Origin: Serratia sp. PL17 | Lineage (GTDB): Bacteria; Pseudomonadota; Gammaproteobacteria; Enterobacterales; Enterobacteriaceae | DNA length: 64,000 nt | NCBI RefSeq assembly: GCF_017832355.1 | Contig: NZ_JAFIBY010000004.1 | Coordinates: 186,001-250,000 of the forward strand | Direction of reading: 5' to 3' | Shown here: in pieces, positions 9,460 through 20,227 of the stretch | Numbering within the stretch: the first letter of the stretch is position 1 | Layout of the letters: the number at the start of each line of letters is the position of its first letter | Notes under the pieces: model-generated | What the model was told of the DNA's origin: nothing | The model's input: only the letters and a program-made list of their open reading frames with translations | Database searches by the model: none | Program-made: the position numbers and the translations under genes

Positions 9460-10608
9460 TTAGCCCTGTGCCAAGCGCCAGACGGCGGCTACATTACGCG
9501 CAGTGACTTCCAGGTTATTGGCCGCCTCCGCCAATGCGTCCTCTAACGAGACGACACGATCGAGCACCGAAAAGGCCGCGTCAATGCCATGTTGGTGCAC
9601 CACCTGATAATCTTTCGACAGGCTGCCGGCAATGCCGATCACCGGCAAACCATAACGCTTGGCTACCCTCGCAACGCCAATCGGCGTTTTACCGTGGATT
9701 GATTGGCTATCGAGCCGCCCTTCGCCGGTGATCACCAGATCGGCATCGCGCAATGCCTCGTCCAGCCCCAAGGTTTCAATCACGATCTCGATGCCCGGTC
9801 GCAGCCTGGCGTTGAGCATACCAAGCAATGCGGCCCCCATGCCGCCCGCCGCACCGGCCCCCGGCATATTGATCACCTCACGGCCGGTTGCTTGCTCCAG
9901 CAAGGTGCCGTAATGACGCAGCGCCGCGTCCAACTGCGCAACCATTTCTGGTGTTGCCCCCTTTTGCGGGCCAAACACTGCAGAGGCCCCATGCGCACCA
10001 CACAGCGGATTATCTACATCACAGGCCGCGGTCACACTGACCTGCTGCAAACGTGGATCCATGGCTGAAAGATCGATATGCGCCAGCTGCGCCAGTGCCG
10101 CGCCGCCCGGTAGCAATAGATTTTGTTGATCATCCAGCAGCTTGGCACCCAGCGCCTGCATCATACCGGCGCCACCGTCGTTAGTGGCACTGCCGCCGAT
10201 GCCAAGAATAATCGCCTTCACACCGCGTTCTAGCGCTGCCAGTATCAGTTCACCGGTACCGTAGCTGGTGGTGATCCGTGGATCACGCTGCGCTTTGGGT
10301 GCCAGGTGCAGGCCAGAGGCCGCAGCCATCTCAATAACGGCGGTTTCCTCATCCCCCAGCAACCCGTAAAAAGCCTGTACCGGTTGGCCCAACGGCCCCG
10401 TAACCTCAACCCTGACGATTTCCCCGCCGGTAGCGGCGACCATTGAATCCACCGTACCTTCACCGCCGTCTGCCATCGGCAGCTTTACATACTGCACGTG
10501 AGGGTAGACTTGGCGGAACCCACGCTCAATAGCCTCGGCCACCTCCAGCGCGCTCAGGCTCTCTTTAAACGAGTCCGGAGCAATAACCACTTTTTTCAGC
10601 GTTTTCAT
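9460..10608 (-). CDS. Glycerate 2-kinase (GlxK/GarK family)
   Basis: A 382-residue glycerate kinase of the GlxK/GarK family, which makes 2-phosphoglycerate from D-glycerate and so feeds sugar-acid catabolism into lower glycolysis. Family marks are KVVIAPDSFKESLSA at the N-terminus, PMADGGEGTVD (about 44-54), LGIGGSATNDGGAGM (about 136-150) and the C-terminal VITGEGRLDSQSIHGKTP motif. It starts 9 bp after the stop of the GntP-family permease gene and is surely co-transcribed with it. I cannot decide between garK and glxK names from sequence alone. The gene set replaces the simple adk-hemH junction seen in E. coli. Confidence 0.93.
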   Translation of the reverse strand: MKTLKKVVIAPDSFKESLSALEVAEAIERGFRQVYPHVQYVKLPMADGGEGTVDSMVAATGGEIVRVEVTGPLGQPVQAFYGLLGDEETAVIEMAAASGLHLAPKAQRDPRITTSYGTGELILAALERGVKAIILGIGGSATNDGGAGMMQALGAKLLDDQQNLLLPGGAALAQLAHIDLSAMDPRLQQVSVTAACDVDNPLCGAHGASAVFGPQKGATPEMVAQLDAALRHYGTLLEQATGREVINMPGAGAAGGMGAALLGMLNARLRPGIEIVIETLGLDEALRDADLVITGEGRLDSQSIHGKTPIGVARVAKRYGLPVIGIAGSLSKDYQVVHQHGIDAAFSVLDRVVSLEDALAEAANNLEVTARNVAAVWRLAQG

Positions 10609-10617
10609 CAGTATTCC

Positions 10618-11883
10618 TTATCCCGCCAGATTAAATACGCCAAACATCAACGCCGAGACGGTTGCAATAGTGAAGCCGATCAAGGTTTCATACGGCAACA
10701 ATTTCAACCGCTGATGCACCGCCATATTGACGCTGCCACCTGTGGCGTGGAAGAAACTGCCGTGTGGCAGATGGTCCAGCACTGTCGCACCGGCATGGAT
10801 CATCGCCGCCCCAGCCAGACCACTGACGCCCAGTTCCAGTAATGTGCTGCTGAATACGCCAGATGCCACCGCGGTACCCGCCGTCGTCGACGCAGTCGCC
10901 ATCGACATCAGTGCCCCAGACAGCGGCGCAAGCAGCCAGGCCGGCATACCGGTGTGGGTCAGGCCGTTAATCAATGCATCCTTCAGCGCCGAGTTGGCGA
11001 TAATACCGGCCAGCGTGCCGGTACCGAGCAGCATAATTGCCACTGGAGCCATACGGGACAGCCCAGAAACCATAAACTGATTGCACTGGCGGATTCGGCC
11101 CATCAGCAATGCCCCCACCAGCCCCCCGGCCGGCAGCGCAATCAGCGGATCAATGGCGATGCCCGCAATGGGACGTAACGACAGCAATACAATGGCAACC
11201 AACGGCGCACTGATCGCCGCCGCAAAGCCCGGGCGAGACCCTTCGGCATGTTGAGTCAACTCCTCCGCCATCACCTTGTCACCCTTGTTACTCAAACGCC
11301 GGGCAAGCAGATAAGCCACCACCAATCCGCACAGGCCAGGCACGATACCCGCCATCATCACAGAGGTCAGCGGTACGTGGAAGTTGTCGGCAGCCGCAAT
11401 GGTGTTTGGATTTGGCGACATCACGTTACCGGCCTTACCCCCCCCGATCATCGCCAGCAAAATGGCGGCGCGTGATATTCCGGCCTTTTGAGCGATTGAA
11501 AGTGCGATGGGTGCCACAGTGATCACCGCTACGTCGATAAATACGCCGACCGCAGTCAGGATCAGTGTAGCCACCGCCAGGGCCAGCAGCGCGCGGGTTT
11601 CTCCAACTTTACGAACGATAGTTTCAGCAATCGTGTGTGCGGCACCGGACTCAATCAGCACCCCGGCCAGCACACCGGCCGCCAGAATGCGCATCACGGC
11701 ATTGGTGATGCCCTGAGCACCGGTAATCATCAGTGTCACGGTCTGCACCAGATCGGCGCCGCCGCATAACCCACCGGCCAATGCACCGGCAATCATGCCG
11801 TAGGCAGGTGGGACCTTGCGTAGAATCAGGACAATAGCGACGATCAATGCGACCAGTGCCCCAAGCGTGGATACCGTTGTCAT
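10618..11883 (-). CDS. GntP-family permease, probably for glycerate or a related sugar acid
   Basis: A 421-residue very hydrophobic protein with about 12 membrane segments and GntP-family features, such as GGGKAGNVMSPNPNTIAAADN near the middle and SGALMSMATASTTAGTA toward the end. GntP-family members import gluconate and related hydroxy acids with protons. The glycerate kinase gene 9 bp downstream and the CdaR regulator upstream suggest D-glycerate or an aldarate as substrate; this is inference from context. GGGGA is spaced 8 bp before the ATG. The 118-bp region upstream carries a palindrome that could be the regulator's binding site. Confidence 0.88.
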   Translation of the reverse strand: MTTVSTLGALVALIVAIVLILRKVPPAYGMIAGALAGGLCGGADLVQTVTLMITGAQGITNAVMRILAAGVLAGVLIESGAAHTIAETIVRKVGETRALLALAVATLILTAVGVFIDVAVITVAPIALSIAQKAGISRAAILLAMIGGGKAGNVMSPNPNTIAAADNFHVPLTSVMMAGIVPGLCGLVVAYLLARRLSNKGDKVMAEELTQHAEGSRPGFAAAISAPLVAIVLLSLRPIAGIAIDPLIALPAGGLVGALLMGRIRQCNQFMVSGLSRMAPVAIMLLGTGTLAGIIANSALKDALINGLTHTGMPAWLLAPLSGALMSMATASTTAGTAVASGVFSSTLLELGVSGLAGAAMIHAGATVLDHLPHGSFFHATGGSVNMAVHQRLKLLPYETLIGFTIATVSALMFGVFNLAG

Positions 11884-11975
11884 TATTATTTTCCCCGTTG
11901 TTGGTGTGGGGAAAACATATCCTGAGCCTCAGGCTTTAGCGTGAGAGAAAGCCACAAAAACGTGCGCGGCTGTCC

Positions 11976-11991
11976 GCCACAAAGTTGTGGC
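11976..11991. promoter_or_regulatory. Palindrome GCCACAA-N2-TTGTGGC, candidate CdaR operator
   Basis: A perfect 7+7 bp palindrome with a 2-bp centre lies between cdaR and the permease gene. A third copy of the half-site GCCACAA is at 11951-11957, 25 bp away in the same orientation. A further 6-1-6 palindrome (CCTGAG C CTCAGG) is at 11921-11933. Position suggests operators for the glycerate operon; the CdaR assignment is inference. Confidence 0.45.
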
Positions 11992-12001
11992 TTTACACAA
12001 T

Positions 12002-13135
12002 TCAGTCGTGCATCAACATGCCGATATACAACTGCAATGCATCAGTTAACTGATTGATTTTTAGCCCCGTAATAGCCTCAATGCGCTGCAGGCGGTAGCG
12101 GAGTGTATTGACGTGAATATGAAGTTCGGCGGCGGTCTGCGTCTGATCACAATTCCGCGAAAAATAGTGCCGCAGGGTGCTACGCAATACCCCTTTTTCA
12201 TCGCTGGCACCTAATACCTGCCAAGGCCGAGAAAGCTCCTGGGCACGCCAATCCTCACCTAAGTCACACAGTAATGAGGGCAACGGAAAATCTTGATAGA
12301 ACAGCGTTTTATGGCGCAACTTCAGTCGCTGCGCCATCGCCTGCGTAGCGCGTGCCGTCAGATTTGAACGATGCAGCCCCGATTCACCGTTAAAAAAACC
12401 GCCGATGATCAGGCGCAGGTTAAAGCGCGATTGAAGCTGTGCCTGCAACTGCTGAGCCTGCTTGCGCTCCTGTTTCAAACTCCATTTGCCTTGCACCAGG
12501 CAGGCAGGCCGCAGCAGGATCATTTCATTGAAGCCCGTCATTGCGATCAGTGCTTCACGTTGGGTGTGTTCCAACTCTGTCAGCAGTTCACGCAGAAAAT
12601 GCGGCTGGGGATCCTGCAATTCAACTATCCAGACAATACGCGGTTGTTGCAGATCCAACCCCAAATAGGCAGCCATCGCCTCCAGTGAGGCCGATGCCGG
12701 TTGCGGTTGCAGTAACTGATTCGCCAGTTCCTCGCGGTAGCGTTTTTCCCACTGGTTTTGATCCAGCAAAGCCGCCTGCTCCACCATCAGCTCCGCCGCC
12801 ATTTTCACCAACTCGGCATAGGCACGCACCTGTGCCGGCTCACCGGAAATGCCGATCACTCCCACCTGCTGGCGACGAAAACTGAATGGCAGGTTGATGC
12901 CGGGCCGAACACCTTTCAAATGCGTAGCGGTCACCGCATCGATTTCCACCACGCGATCCTCTGTCAGTGCCAACACTGCGCCTTCATGGCGTTGAAACAG
13001 TCGTGAGGGATTGCCGGAAGCAATGATGACACCATTGCTGTCCATCACGTTGACGGAATGATTGATGATGCCCATCGCCCGCTGCACGATCTGGCGTGCG
13101 GTGGATTCTGCCAGCAAATTAGTGGGTCTGTGCAT
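12002..13135 (-). CDS. cdaR: Sugar diacid utilisation regulator CdaR
   Basis: A 377-residue CdaR-family transcription factor. The N-terminal sugar-diacid recognition domain (about 1-135) begins with the typical LAESTARQIVQRAMGIINHS and holds VNVMDSNGVIIASG. The C-terminal PucR-type helix-turn-helix (about 325-372) contains the diagnostic HIHVNTLRYRLQRIEAITG. E. coli CdaR activates galactarate, glucarate and glycerate genes in response to glycerate or the diacids. Here it lies immediately upstream of a permease and a glycerate kinase gene on the same strand, consistent with local control of that pair. The start at 13135 gives the family's usual N-terminus. Confidence 0.9.
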   Translation of the reverse strand: MHRPTNLLAESTARQIVQRAMGIINHSVNVMDSNGVIIASGNPSRLFQRHEGAVLALTEDRVVEIDAVTATHLKGVRPGINLPFSFRRQQVGVIGISGEPAQVRAYAELVKMAAELMVEQAALLDQNQWEKRYREELANQLLQPQPASASLEAMAAYLGLDLQQPRIVWIVELQDPQPHFLRELLTELEHTQREALIAMTGFNEMILLRPACLVQGKWSLKQERKQAQQLQAQLQSRFNLRLIIGGFFNGESGLHRSNLTARATQAMAQRLKLRHKTLFYQDFPLPSLLCDLGEDWRAQELSRPWQVLGASDEKGVLRSTLRHYFSRNCDQTQTAAELHIHVNTLRYRLQRIEAITGLKINQLTDALQLYIGMLMHD

Positions 13136-13244
13136 ACCGGCTCCTGCTATGCATGGAAATGCTGGCAGTTATACGCCATTTTCCCGGCGTTATTAAAGAT
13201 CGGTGCCGCAACAAGCCGTAGCGATCACACTTCGGCGGCAAAAG

Positions 13245-13277
13245 ACAAAAAAAACGCCAGGCCTAAGGCCTGGCGTT
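13245..13277 (-). terminator. Rho-independent terminator of adk
   Basis: A perfect 11-bp stem (AACGCCAGGCC at 13253-13263 and complement at 13267-13277) with a TAA loop is followed on the minus strand by a run of eight T. Confidence 0.93.
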
Positions 13278-13298
13278 ACGCACAGCAATAAAAACCGA

Positions 13299-14090
<792 letters not shown>

Positions 14091-14221
14091 AGTTTTTATA
14101 AAATTGCGAAAACGCTCAACCATACCATTTCAGGGGGGGCTGGCTCAAGATACGCGAGGAAATCGATTGCGGAACACAGGGCGTAAAACAGAGGATAAAA
14201 CGCGGAAAATCAGTGATAAAA

Positions 14222-14260
14222 CAAAAAAATACGCCCCTAACACGCAGGCCAGGGGCGTAT
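14222..14260 (-). terminator. Rho-independent terminator of htpG
   Basis: A perfect 10-bp stem (ATACGCCCCT at 14229-14238 with complement at 14251-14260) and 12-nt loop is followed on the minus strand by seven T. Confidence 0.93.
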
Positions 14261-14270
14261 ACAATCGGAA

Positions 14271-16142
14271 TTATGCGGACAACAGCTTATTCATGCGGCG
14301 AATAAACTGGTTTGGATCTTCCAGTGTGCCACGTTCAGCCAGCAGCGCCTGATCCAGTAACAGGTCAATCCATTCAGCGAATTGTTCGTTATCACCCACG
14401 TCGGATGCGCGTTTGACCAGTGCATGCTCCGGATTCAGTTCGAAAATGTATTTTACGGCCGGTGCTTCCTGGCCGGCAGCGGCAAACAGTTTCGCCATCT
14501 GGGTACTCATTTCGTCGGCATCGGTGATCACGATAGCCGGCGTATCCGTCAGGCGGTGCGTCAGGCGCACATCCTTCACACGATCCCCCAGCAGCGTTTT
14601 CACGCGATCAACAAACGGCTCCAACTGCTTCTCAGCGGCCTTCTGCTCTTCGGTTTCATCCGCCAGCTTGTCCAACGCCTCGTCCGCCTTGCTGACCGAC
14701 TGGAACGGCTTACCGTCAAACTCAGTCAGGTAGCTCATCATCCATTCGTCAATGCGATCGGACAGCAGCAGTACTTCGATGCCTTTCTTACGGAACAGCT
14801 CCAGGTGCGGGCTGCTCTTGGCGGCAGCATAGCTGTCAGCAGTGATGTAATAGATCTTCTCCTGCCCTTCCGCCATCCGGCCAACGTATTCATCCAGCGA
14901 AACGGTTTGCGCCGAGCTGTCGCCGTGAGTGGAAGCAAAACGCAGCAGTTTGGCAATGGCTTCTTTGTTGCCGCCATCTTCCGCTGGACCCTCTTTCAAC
15001 ACCAGACCGAACTGCTGCCAGAACTTTTGGTAGCCTTCGGCATCGTCTTTAGCCAGCTTTTCCAACATCTGCAATACGCGCTTGGTCAACGCACCGCGCA
15101 AGTTTTGCGTCACGCGGCTGTCTTGCAGAATTTCACGCGAAACGTTCAGCGGCAGATCGTTGGAATCTATCAAACCACGCACAAAACGCAGGTAATTCGG
15201 CATGAACTGCTCGGCGTCATCCATGATGAATACGCGCTGCACATACAGCTTCAAACCGTGCTTGTGATCGCGGTTCCACATATCCCAAGGTGCCTGTGCC
15301 GGGATATACAGCAGGCTGGTGTATTCCTGCTTACCTTCAACCCGGTTATGGCTCCAGCTCAGCGGATCGGTAAAGTCGTGCGCGATATGCTTGTAGAATT
15401 CTTTGTATTCTTCGTCGGTAACGTCAGCCTTGCTGCGGGTCCACAAAGCCTGCGCTTTGTTGATTTTTTCCCAGGTAACGGTGCCGTCTTCTTCGTTTTT
15501 GGTTTCAATCTCAACAGGCAGTGCGATGTGATCAGAGTATTTGCCGATCACCGAACGCAGACGCCAGGCATCGAGATATTCATCTTCGCCTTCGCGCAGA
15601 TGCAGGGTGATCTCAGTTCCGCGATCTTCTTTGCTAATGTCAGCGATGGTGTAATCACCTTCACCAACGGACTCCCAGAACACGCCCTGATCGGCCGCGG
15701 CGCCGGCAGCGCGGGTGCGCACGGTCACTTTATCCGCCACGATGAACGCGGAGTAGAAGCCCACGCCGAACTGACCGATCAGTTGGCTGTCTTTAGCCTG
15801 ATCAGAGCCGATAGACTCCAGGAAGGCCTTGGTACCTGATTTGGCAATAGTGCCGAGGTTCTCAATCACTTCTTCACGGCTCATACCAATGCCGTTATCA
15901 GCAATGGTCAGCGTACGCTTGTCTTTATCGAAGGACAGACGTACGCGCAGCTCGCCGTCACCTTCATACAGCTCAGGCGTAGACAACGCGCGGAAACGCA
16001 GTTTGTCGGCGGCGTCTGAGGCATTGGAGATCAGCTCGCGCAGGAAAATTTCTTTATTGGAGTACAGCGAATGAATCATCAAATGAAGCAGTTGTTTTAC
16101 TTCAGACTGGAAACCACGGGTTTCTTGACCTTTCATACTCAT
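14271..16142 (-). CDS. htpG: Molecular chaperone HtpG (bacterial Hsp90)
   Basis: A 623-residue Hsp90 chaperone, matching E. coli HtpG (624) across all three domains. GHKL ATPase motifs are intact: [13 protein letters not shown] (N-box), DNGIGMS (G1) and GQFGVGFYS (G2). The middle domain carries [10 protein letters not shown] with the ATP-contacting arginine. There are two possible ATGs, at 16142 and 16136; GAGG at six bases before the first favours 16142, whereas the E. coli protein begins at the second. A short ERIC element sits 20 bp upstream. I did not find a clear sigma-32 promoter in the 200-bp upstream gap, though one is expected for this heat-shock gene. Confidence 0.97.
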   Translation of the reverse strand: MSMKGQETRGFQSEVKQLLHLMIHSLYSNKEIFLRELISNASDAADKLRFRALSTPELYEGDGELRVRLSFDKDKRTLTIADNGIGMSREEVIENLGTIAKSGTKAFLESIGSDQAKDSQLIGQFGVGFYSAFIVADKVTVRTRAAGAAADQGVFWESVGEGDYTIADISKEDRGTEITLHLREGEDEYLDAWRLRSVIGKYSDHIALPVEIETKNEEDGTVTWEKINKAQALWTRSKADVTDEEYKEFYKHIAHDFTDPLSWSHNRVEGKQEYTSLLYIPAQAPWDMWNRDHKHGLKLYVQRVFIMDDAEQFMPNYLRFVRGLIDSNDLPLNVSREILQDSRVTQNLRGALTKRVLQMLEKLAKDDAEGYQKFWQQFGLVLKEGPAEDGGNKEAIAKLLRFASTHGDSSAQTVSLDEYVGRMAEGQEKIYYITADSYAAAKSSPHLELFRKKGIEVLLLSDRIDEWMMSYLTEFDGKPFQSVSKADEALDKLADETEEQKAAEKQLEPFVDRVKTLLGDRVKDVRLTHRLTDTPAIVITDADEMSTQMAKLFAAAGQEAPAVKYIFELNPEHALVKRASDVGDNEQFAEWIDLLLDQALLAERGTLEDPNQFIRRMNKLLSA

Positions 16143-16161
16143 TGATTACCTCAAAGACAAT

Positions 16162-16230
16162 TTACCCGTCGCCTTTCAAGCCACAGCGTTGCTACCTGCA
16201 CTCGCTGCAATTTGAAATTCATAGGGTATA
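16162..16230. repeat. Internally deleted ERIC element (69 bp)
   Basis: Both ERIC ends are present (GCCTTTCAAGCCACAGCG and GCAATTTGAAATTC then GGGTATA) but the central core of about 58 bp is missing. It lies between htpG and recR, upstream of htpG. Confidence 0.75.
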
Positions 16231-16348
16231 ACTAATAAAAGCGGACAATGAGGATCAAGTGGGGATAAGGGTGTTGTTTTTCAAGCGACTGGCGGGAAAT
16301 TTTTGCAGAATAACTGGCGGGGCCAGATAGCCCCGTCAGAGGAAAACA

Positions 16349-16953
16349 TCAATACTTAATGACGTGGCGACCTGCCAATGAATGTGACAGCGTGGTGCCG
16401 TCAACCATCTCAAGTTCGCCACCCACCGGCACGCCGTGGGCTATGCGGCTGGCAACCACACCATACTGACCACACATTTCGGCAATATAGTTGGCGGTCG
16501 CCTCGCCCTCCACCGTCGGGTTGGTGGCCAGGATCACTTCGGTAATGCTTTCTTTTTCCAGCCGTTGCTCCAGCCTGTCCAAACCAATATCGCCAGGCCC
16601 AATGCCGTCCATCGGCGACAAATGGCCCATCAGCACAAAGTAGCGGCCGGCGAACTGGCCGGTCTGCTCAATGGCGTGAATATCAGCCGGGCTTTCCACC
16701 ACACAGATCTGGCCGTTTTGTTGACGGCGCGGATTGGCGCAGATGGTGCAAATATCTTGCTCGGTGAACGTGCGGCAATCGGCACAATGGCCAATTTCCG
16801 ACATGGCACGGGTCAGCGCCTGCGCCAGGCGCATTCCGCCGCTGCGATCGCGCTGCAACAGCTGGAATGCCATACGCTGCGCCGATTTAGGGCCTACGCC
16901 CGGCAGGCAACGCAACGCCTCCATCAGTGTTTCAAGGAGCGGGCTGGTTTGCA

Positions 16954-16954
<1 letters not shown>
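16349..16954 (-). CDS. recR: Recombination mediator RecR
   Basis: A 201-residue protein, exactly the E. coli length, that works with RecF and RecO to load RecA on gapped DNA. An N-terminal helix-hairpin-helix ([14 protein letters not shown], about 17-30) precedes a C4 zinc finger (C57, C60, C69, C72) and a Toprim domain with [12 protein letters not shown] and the C-terminal [13 protein letters not shown] Walker-like motif. The start codon overlaps the ybaB stop in TGATG, so the two are translationally coupled. It is the last gene of the dnaX-ybaB-recR operon. Confidence 0.97.
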
Positions 16955-17298
<344 letters not shown>

Positions 17299-17324
17299 CT
17301 AGGGCCGCGCACTTTACGCGGCGT

Positions 17325-19277
17325 TTAAATGGGGCGAATACTCTCTTCATCCAGATCCGCGTCAAAAAAACGACGCAGCGTCTGGATATTGGTATCCGCA
17401 ACGATCGACTGACGCGCCTGCGCCAGTTTTTCTTCATAAATGGCTTGTCGCCACTCCAGCGGAGTCCGCTCCGCCGGATTATCGTCTTCCACCACGGTCA
17501 ACTCAACCGGGCTGCCATACAGCTCGCTGAGCGCATCCGCCAGCACCTTCTGCGCCGAAGGCGAGTTCAGATGACGCTGTGACGACCGCAGATGGAGACA
17601 AATCTTACCCGGTTCCAGCCGTTGTTTAACCGCGTTTAATGCCAGTTGCTGTACCAGTTTCGGAATTTTTAGCTTATCGATTTCCGCTGCCCAGGCATCG
17701 CGCTCCAGCGACTCAACCACCAGCTTAGCTGACAGTTCGGGCGTTTTCTCATGCTCAAGCGCGGTGCGCAGCGCTTTTGGCGTCGCCAGCGGCTCAGGTT
17801 CGGCCTCTGGCTCGGTCAGTGCACGCCAGCGATAAGCTTCCGGCTTGGCCGGTTTTTCATTTACGAGCTTTTCCGCCTGGCGCTGCTGGCTGCGCTCAGT
17901 CACGGAAGCTAACCGCTCCAGTGCTGAGTTTGCCGGCCGCGCTTTTCCTGGCGCTGCCGGCTCACTCTTTTTTGGTGTGGATGCTCCCTGCTGCCGTAAC
18001 AGTTGGGTTCGCGCCTTTAATAATTGCGCGGTGGCATCCGGTAGATTTGCCGATTGATTGGTCTGTGGTGCAGCCTGCCCTAACGGCGGCGGCGCATCCT
18101 GAAACTGTGGTGCCTGAGCCAGTTGAGACTGCGGCTGTGCCAGTTGCACGGGCGCCGTCTGCACCATTGCCACCGGCTCTGGGATCACCGCTTTCGGGTG
18201 AAATGCCAGCGCACGCAGTAAGGTCATTTCAACCCCCATACGGCGATCCGGTGCAAAAGCCAGCTCTTTACGCCCGACCAGCAGCGTTTGGTAATAAAGT
18301 TGCACGTCAGTCGGCGGCAAAGTACGCGCTAACTCACGCAACCGCTGTTCGATAGCGGCGTAATGGTTGTCCAGCACTGATGGCAGCAGTTGCACCATCG
18401 CGATACGGTGCAGCAATGCCAGGGTTTCGACGAGCAAATTCTCCCAATCGACCCCGCGCGAAGCGGCCTGCGCGACTTGTGCCATCACCTTTTCGCCATC
18501 GGCGCTCACCAACGCTTCGAGAATAGCCAGTGGCTGTTCGTCGTCGAGTGTGCCAAGCATCTGGCTGACCGTAGCGGTGGTTACCTGCCCCTGCCCCATG
18601 GCAATCGCCTGGTCAGTGAGGCTCAATGCATCGCGCATGCTGCCGTCAGCGGCGCGCGCTAAAAGCTGCAATGCACGCTGATCGCTGGTGATATGTTCTG
18701 CCTGCAGTACCGTTTCCAACTGGCTGCGGATCTGATCGACATCCAACGCCTTGAGATGGAATTGCAGGCAACGTGACAGAATGGTCACCGGCAATTTTTG
18801 CGGATCTGTGGTTGCCAGCAGGAATTTGACATGCGCAGGCGGCTCTTCCAGCGTTTTCAACAGCGCATTAAAGCTGTGGCGCGAGAGCATGTGCACTTCG
18901 TCAATCAGGTAAACCTTGAAGCGACCACGAGCGGGTGCATACTGGACGTTATCGAGCAGATCGCGAGTATCTTCCACCTTGGTTCTGGACGCGGCATCAA
19001 TCTCGATCAGATCGACAAAACGCCCCTGCTCAATCTCGCGGCAGTTATCGCATTGGCCGCACGGTGTGGCGGTGATGCCGGTTTCACAGTTCAGGCCTTT
19101 GGCCAGCAGGCGCGCAATGGTGGTTTTACCCACGCCACGCGTTCCCGAGAACAGATAGGCGTGATGAATCCGCCCCAGCGAGAGGCCGTTAGCCAGCGCA
19201 GTCAGGACGTGTTCCTGTCCGACAACATCTGCAAACGTTTGAGGGCGCCACTTACGGGCAAGAACCTGATAGCTCAT
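17325..19277 (-). CDS. dnaX: DNA polymerase III subunits tau and gamma
   Basis: The full frame encodes the 650-residue tau subunit of the clamp loader, which links the replisome polymerases and the DnaB helicase; a programmed -1 frameshift gives the shorter gamma. The AAA+ Walker A motif GTRGVGKTT is at residues 45-53, the zinc module uses C64, C73, C76 and C79, and the Walker B-like IDEVH is at 125-129. After about residue 370 comes a variable Gln/Pro/Ala-rich linker and the C-terminal tau domains that bind DnaB and alpha. The frameshift heptamer is at codons 435-437. It leads an operon with ybaB and recR. Confidence 0.97.
   Translation of the reverse strand: MSYQVLARKWRPQTFADVVGQEHVLTALANGLSLGRIHHAYLFSGTRGVGKTTIARLLAKGLNCETGITATPCGQCDNCREIEQGRFVDLIEIDAASRTKVEDTRDLLDNVQYAPARGRFKVYLIDEVHMLSRHSFNALLKTLEEPPAHVKFLLATTDPQKLPVTILSRCLQFHLKALDVDQIRSQLETVLQAEHITSDQRALQLLARAADGSMRDALSLTDQAIAMGQGQVTTATVSQMLGTLDDEQPLAILEALVSADGEKVMAQVAQAASRGVDWENLLVETLALLHRIAMVQLLPSVLDNHYAAIEQRLRELARTLPPTDVQLYYQTLLVGRKELAFAPDRRMGVEMTLLRALAFHPKAVIPEPVAMVQTAPVQLAQPQSQLAQAPQFQDAPPPLGQAAPQTNQSANLPDATAQLLKARTQLLRQQGASTPKKSEPAAPGKARPANSALERLASVTERSQQRQAEKLVNEKPAKPEAYRWRALTEPEAEPEPLATPKALRTALEHEKTPELSAKLVVESLERDAWAAEIDKLKIPKLVQQLALNAVKQRLEPGKICLHLRSSQRHLNSPSAQKVLADALSELYGSPVELTVVEDDNPAERTPLEWRQAIYEEKLAQARQSIVADTNIQTLRRFFDADLDEESIRPI
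17932..17989 (-). promoter_or_regulatory. Programmed -1 ribosomal frameshift cassette producing DnaX gamma
   Basis: On the minus strand an internal Shine-Dalgarno AGGGAG (17989-17984) lies 10 nt before the slippery heptamer A AAA AAG (17973-17967). A strong hairpin follows (17961-17951 paired with 17942-17932; one A-G mismatch; 8-nt loop). After slippage the ribosome reads GAG then TGA (17964-17962), so gamma would have 438 residues. All three elements agree with the E. coli dnaX cassette. Confidence 0.93.
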
Positions 19278-19348
19278 TAATACCGGAAAAGTCGAGTAAT
19301 CTGGAGGGTCATGCTAACACAGGCCCGCGCCGATCCGCGAGACCGTTT

Positions 19349-19472
19349 ATCCCCTTCATCTTTCGTGCCATCGCGTTGTTAGCTTCAGGCCTCACTCCAG
19401 TCGCTTACTTGAGTAAGCGCCTGGAACTCACGCGCTTGCCGCCTGACGGTGACACGAAATCTTTCGGGGATA
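19349..19472. repeat. ERIC element (about 124 bp) between dnaX and apt
   Basis: The element has the ERIC core with CTTACTTGAGTAAGC and the conserved CTCACGCGCTTGCCGCCTGA stretch, but its outer ends have drifted (CTTTCGTGCCATCGCG; GACACGAAATCTTTCGG), with compensating changes that keep the ends complementary. It fills most of the 206-bp dnaX-apt gap. Confidence 0.85.
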
Positions 19473-19483
19473 TCAATTTTAGA

Positions 19484-20035
19484 TCAGTGGCCGGCGAAAT
19501 TGACCAGGCTGTAGCATTCGATACCCAAGCCATTCAAACGCGCTTCACCGCCAAGATCCGGCAGGTTGATAATGAATGCTGCGTCTTTAACTTCACCGCC
19601 CAGGCGGCGGATCAGTTTTGCCGTTGCCTCAATGGTGCCACCCGTCGCCAGCAGATCGTCAACCACCAGCACTTTATCACCTGCGTTGATAGCATCGGTG
19701 TGGATTTCCAGCTTGTCAGTACCGTATTCCAGCTCATAGCTTTCGCTGAGGGTCGCACGCGGTAGCTTGCCTGGTTTGCGTACGGGCACAAACCCCACGC
19801 CCAGCGCCAACGCAACAGGAGCGCCAAACAGGAAGCCACGCGCTTCGGTGCCCACCACTTTGGTGACGCCCGCTTCGCGGAAGCGCTCAACCAGCAATTC
19901 AATACTGGCAGCATAGGCCAGCGGGTTTTCCAGCAGGCTGGTGACGTCACGGAACAGTATGCCCGGCTTAGGGTAATCCGGGATGGTTTTGATACTGTCT
20001 TTAATAAACTGAAGCTGCTGCGCAGTAGCGGTCAT
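19484..20035 (-). CDS. apt: Adenine phosphoribosyltransferase
   Basis: A 183-residue enzyme, the E. coli length, that converts adenine and PRPP to AMP in purine salvage. The PRPP-binding motif [11 protein letters not shown] is at residues 124-134, and the flexible-loop and base-site regions [11 protein letters not shown] and TEARGFLFG are intact. It lies upstream of dnaX on the same strand, separated by an ERIC element. It competes for adenine with the adenine deaminase encoded at about 36.6-38.4 kb. Confidence 0.97.
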   Translation of the reverse strand: MTATAQQLQFIKDSIKTIPDYPKPGILFRDVTSLLENPLAYAASIELLVERFREAGVTKVVGTEARGFLFGAPVALALGVGFVPVRKPGKLPRATLSESYELEYGTDKLEIHTDAINAGDKVLVVDDLLATGGTIEATAKLIRRLGGEVKDAAFIINLPDLGGEARLNGLGIECYSLVNFAGH

Positions 20036-20174
20036 AATTATTGCCTGATAAAACTGCCTAATGACTTGCGCGCAGGTCGTCTTAAACCCAATCCCGCGAT
20101 AAACAGGAAAAGGGGAGCACCCCGCGCACGAAAACGCCCAAATCTATGCAAACTGGCGGACAAATGCAACTGTC

Positions 20175-20200
20175 GCCTGCATCTTTCAAGCTGCAGCCTA
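20175..20200. repeat. Possible ERIC end fragment
   Basis: GCATCTTTCAAGCTGCAGCC resembles one ERIC terminus, but no matching other end is found before ybaN. It may be a decayed remnant or coincidence. Confidence 0.3.
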
Positions 20201-20227
20201 AAAGCTACTGGCCATCATAAGCCATAA

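Noticed and set aside
14382-15839. A 485-codon open frame antisense to htpG
   Set aside because: It lies wholly opposite htpG and has no recognisable domain or start signal; it is a shadow of the sense gene.
16315-16338. A GC-rich hairpin after recR as a terminator
   Set aside because: TGGCGGGGC and GCCCCGTCA pair with one mismatch, but on the minus strand the sequence after the stem is AGTTATTCTG without a T-run, so I could not support it as a terminator.
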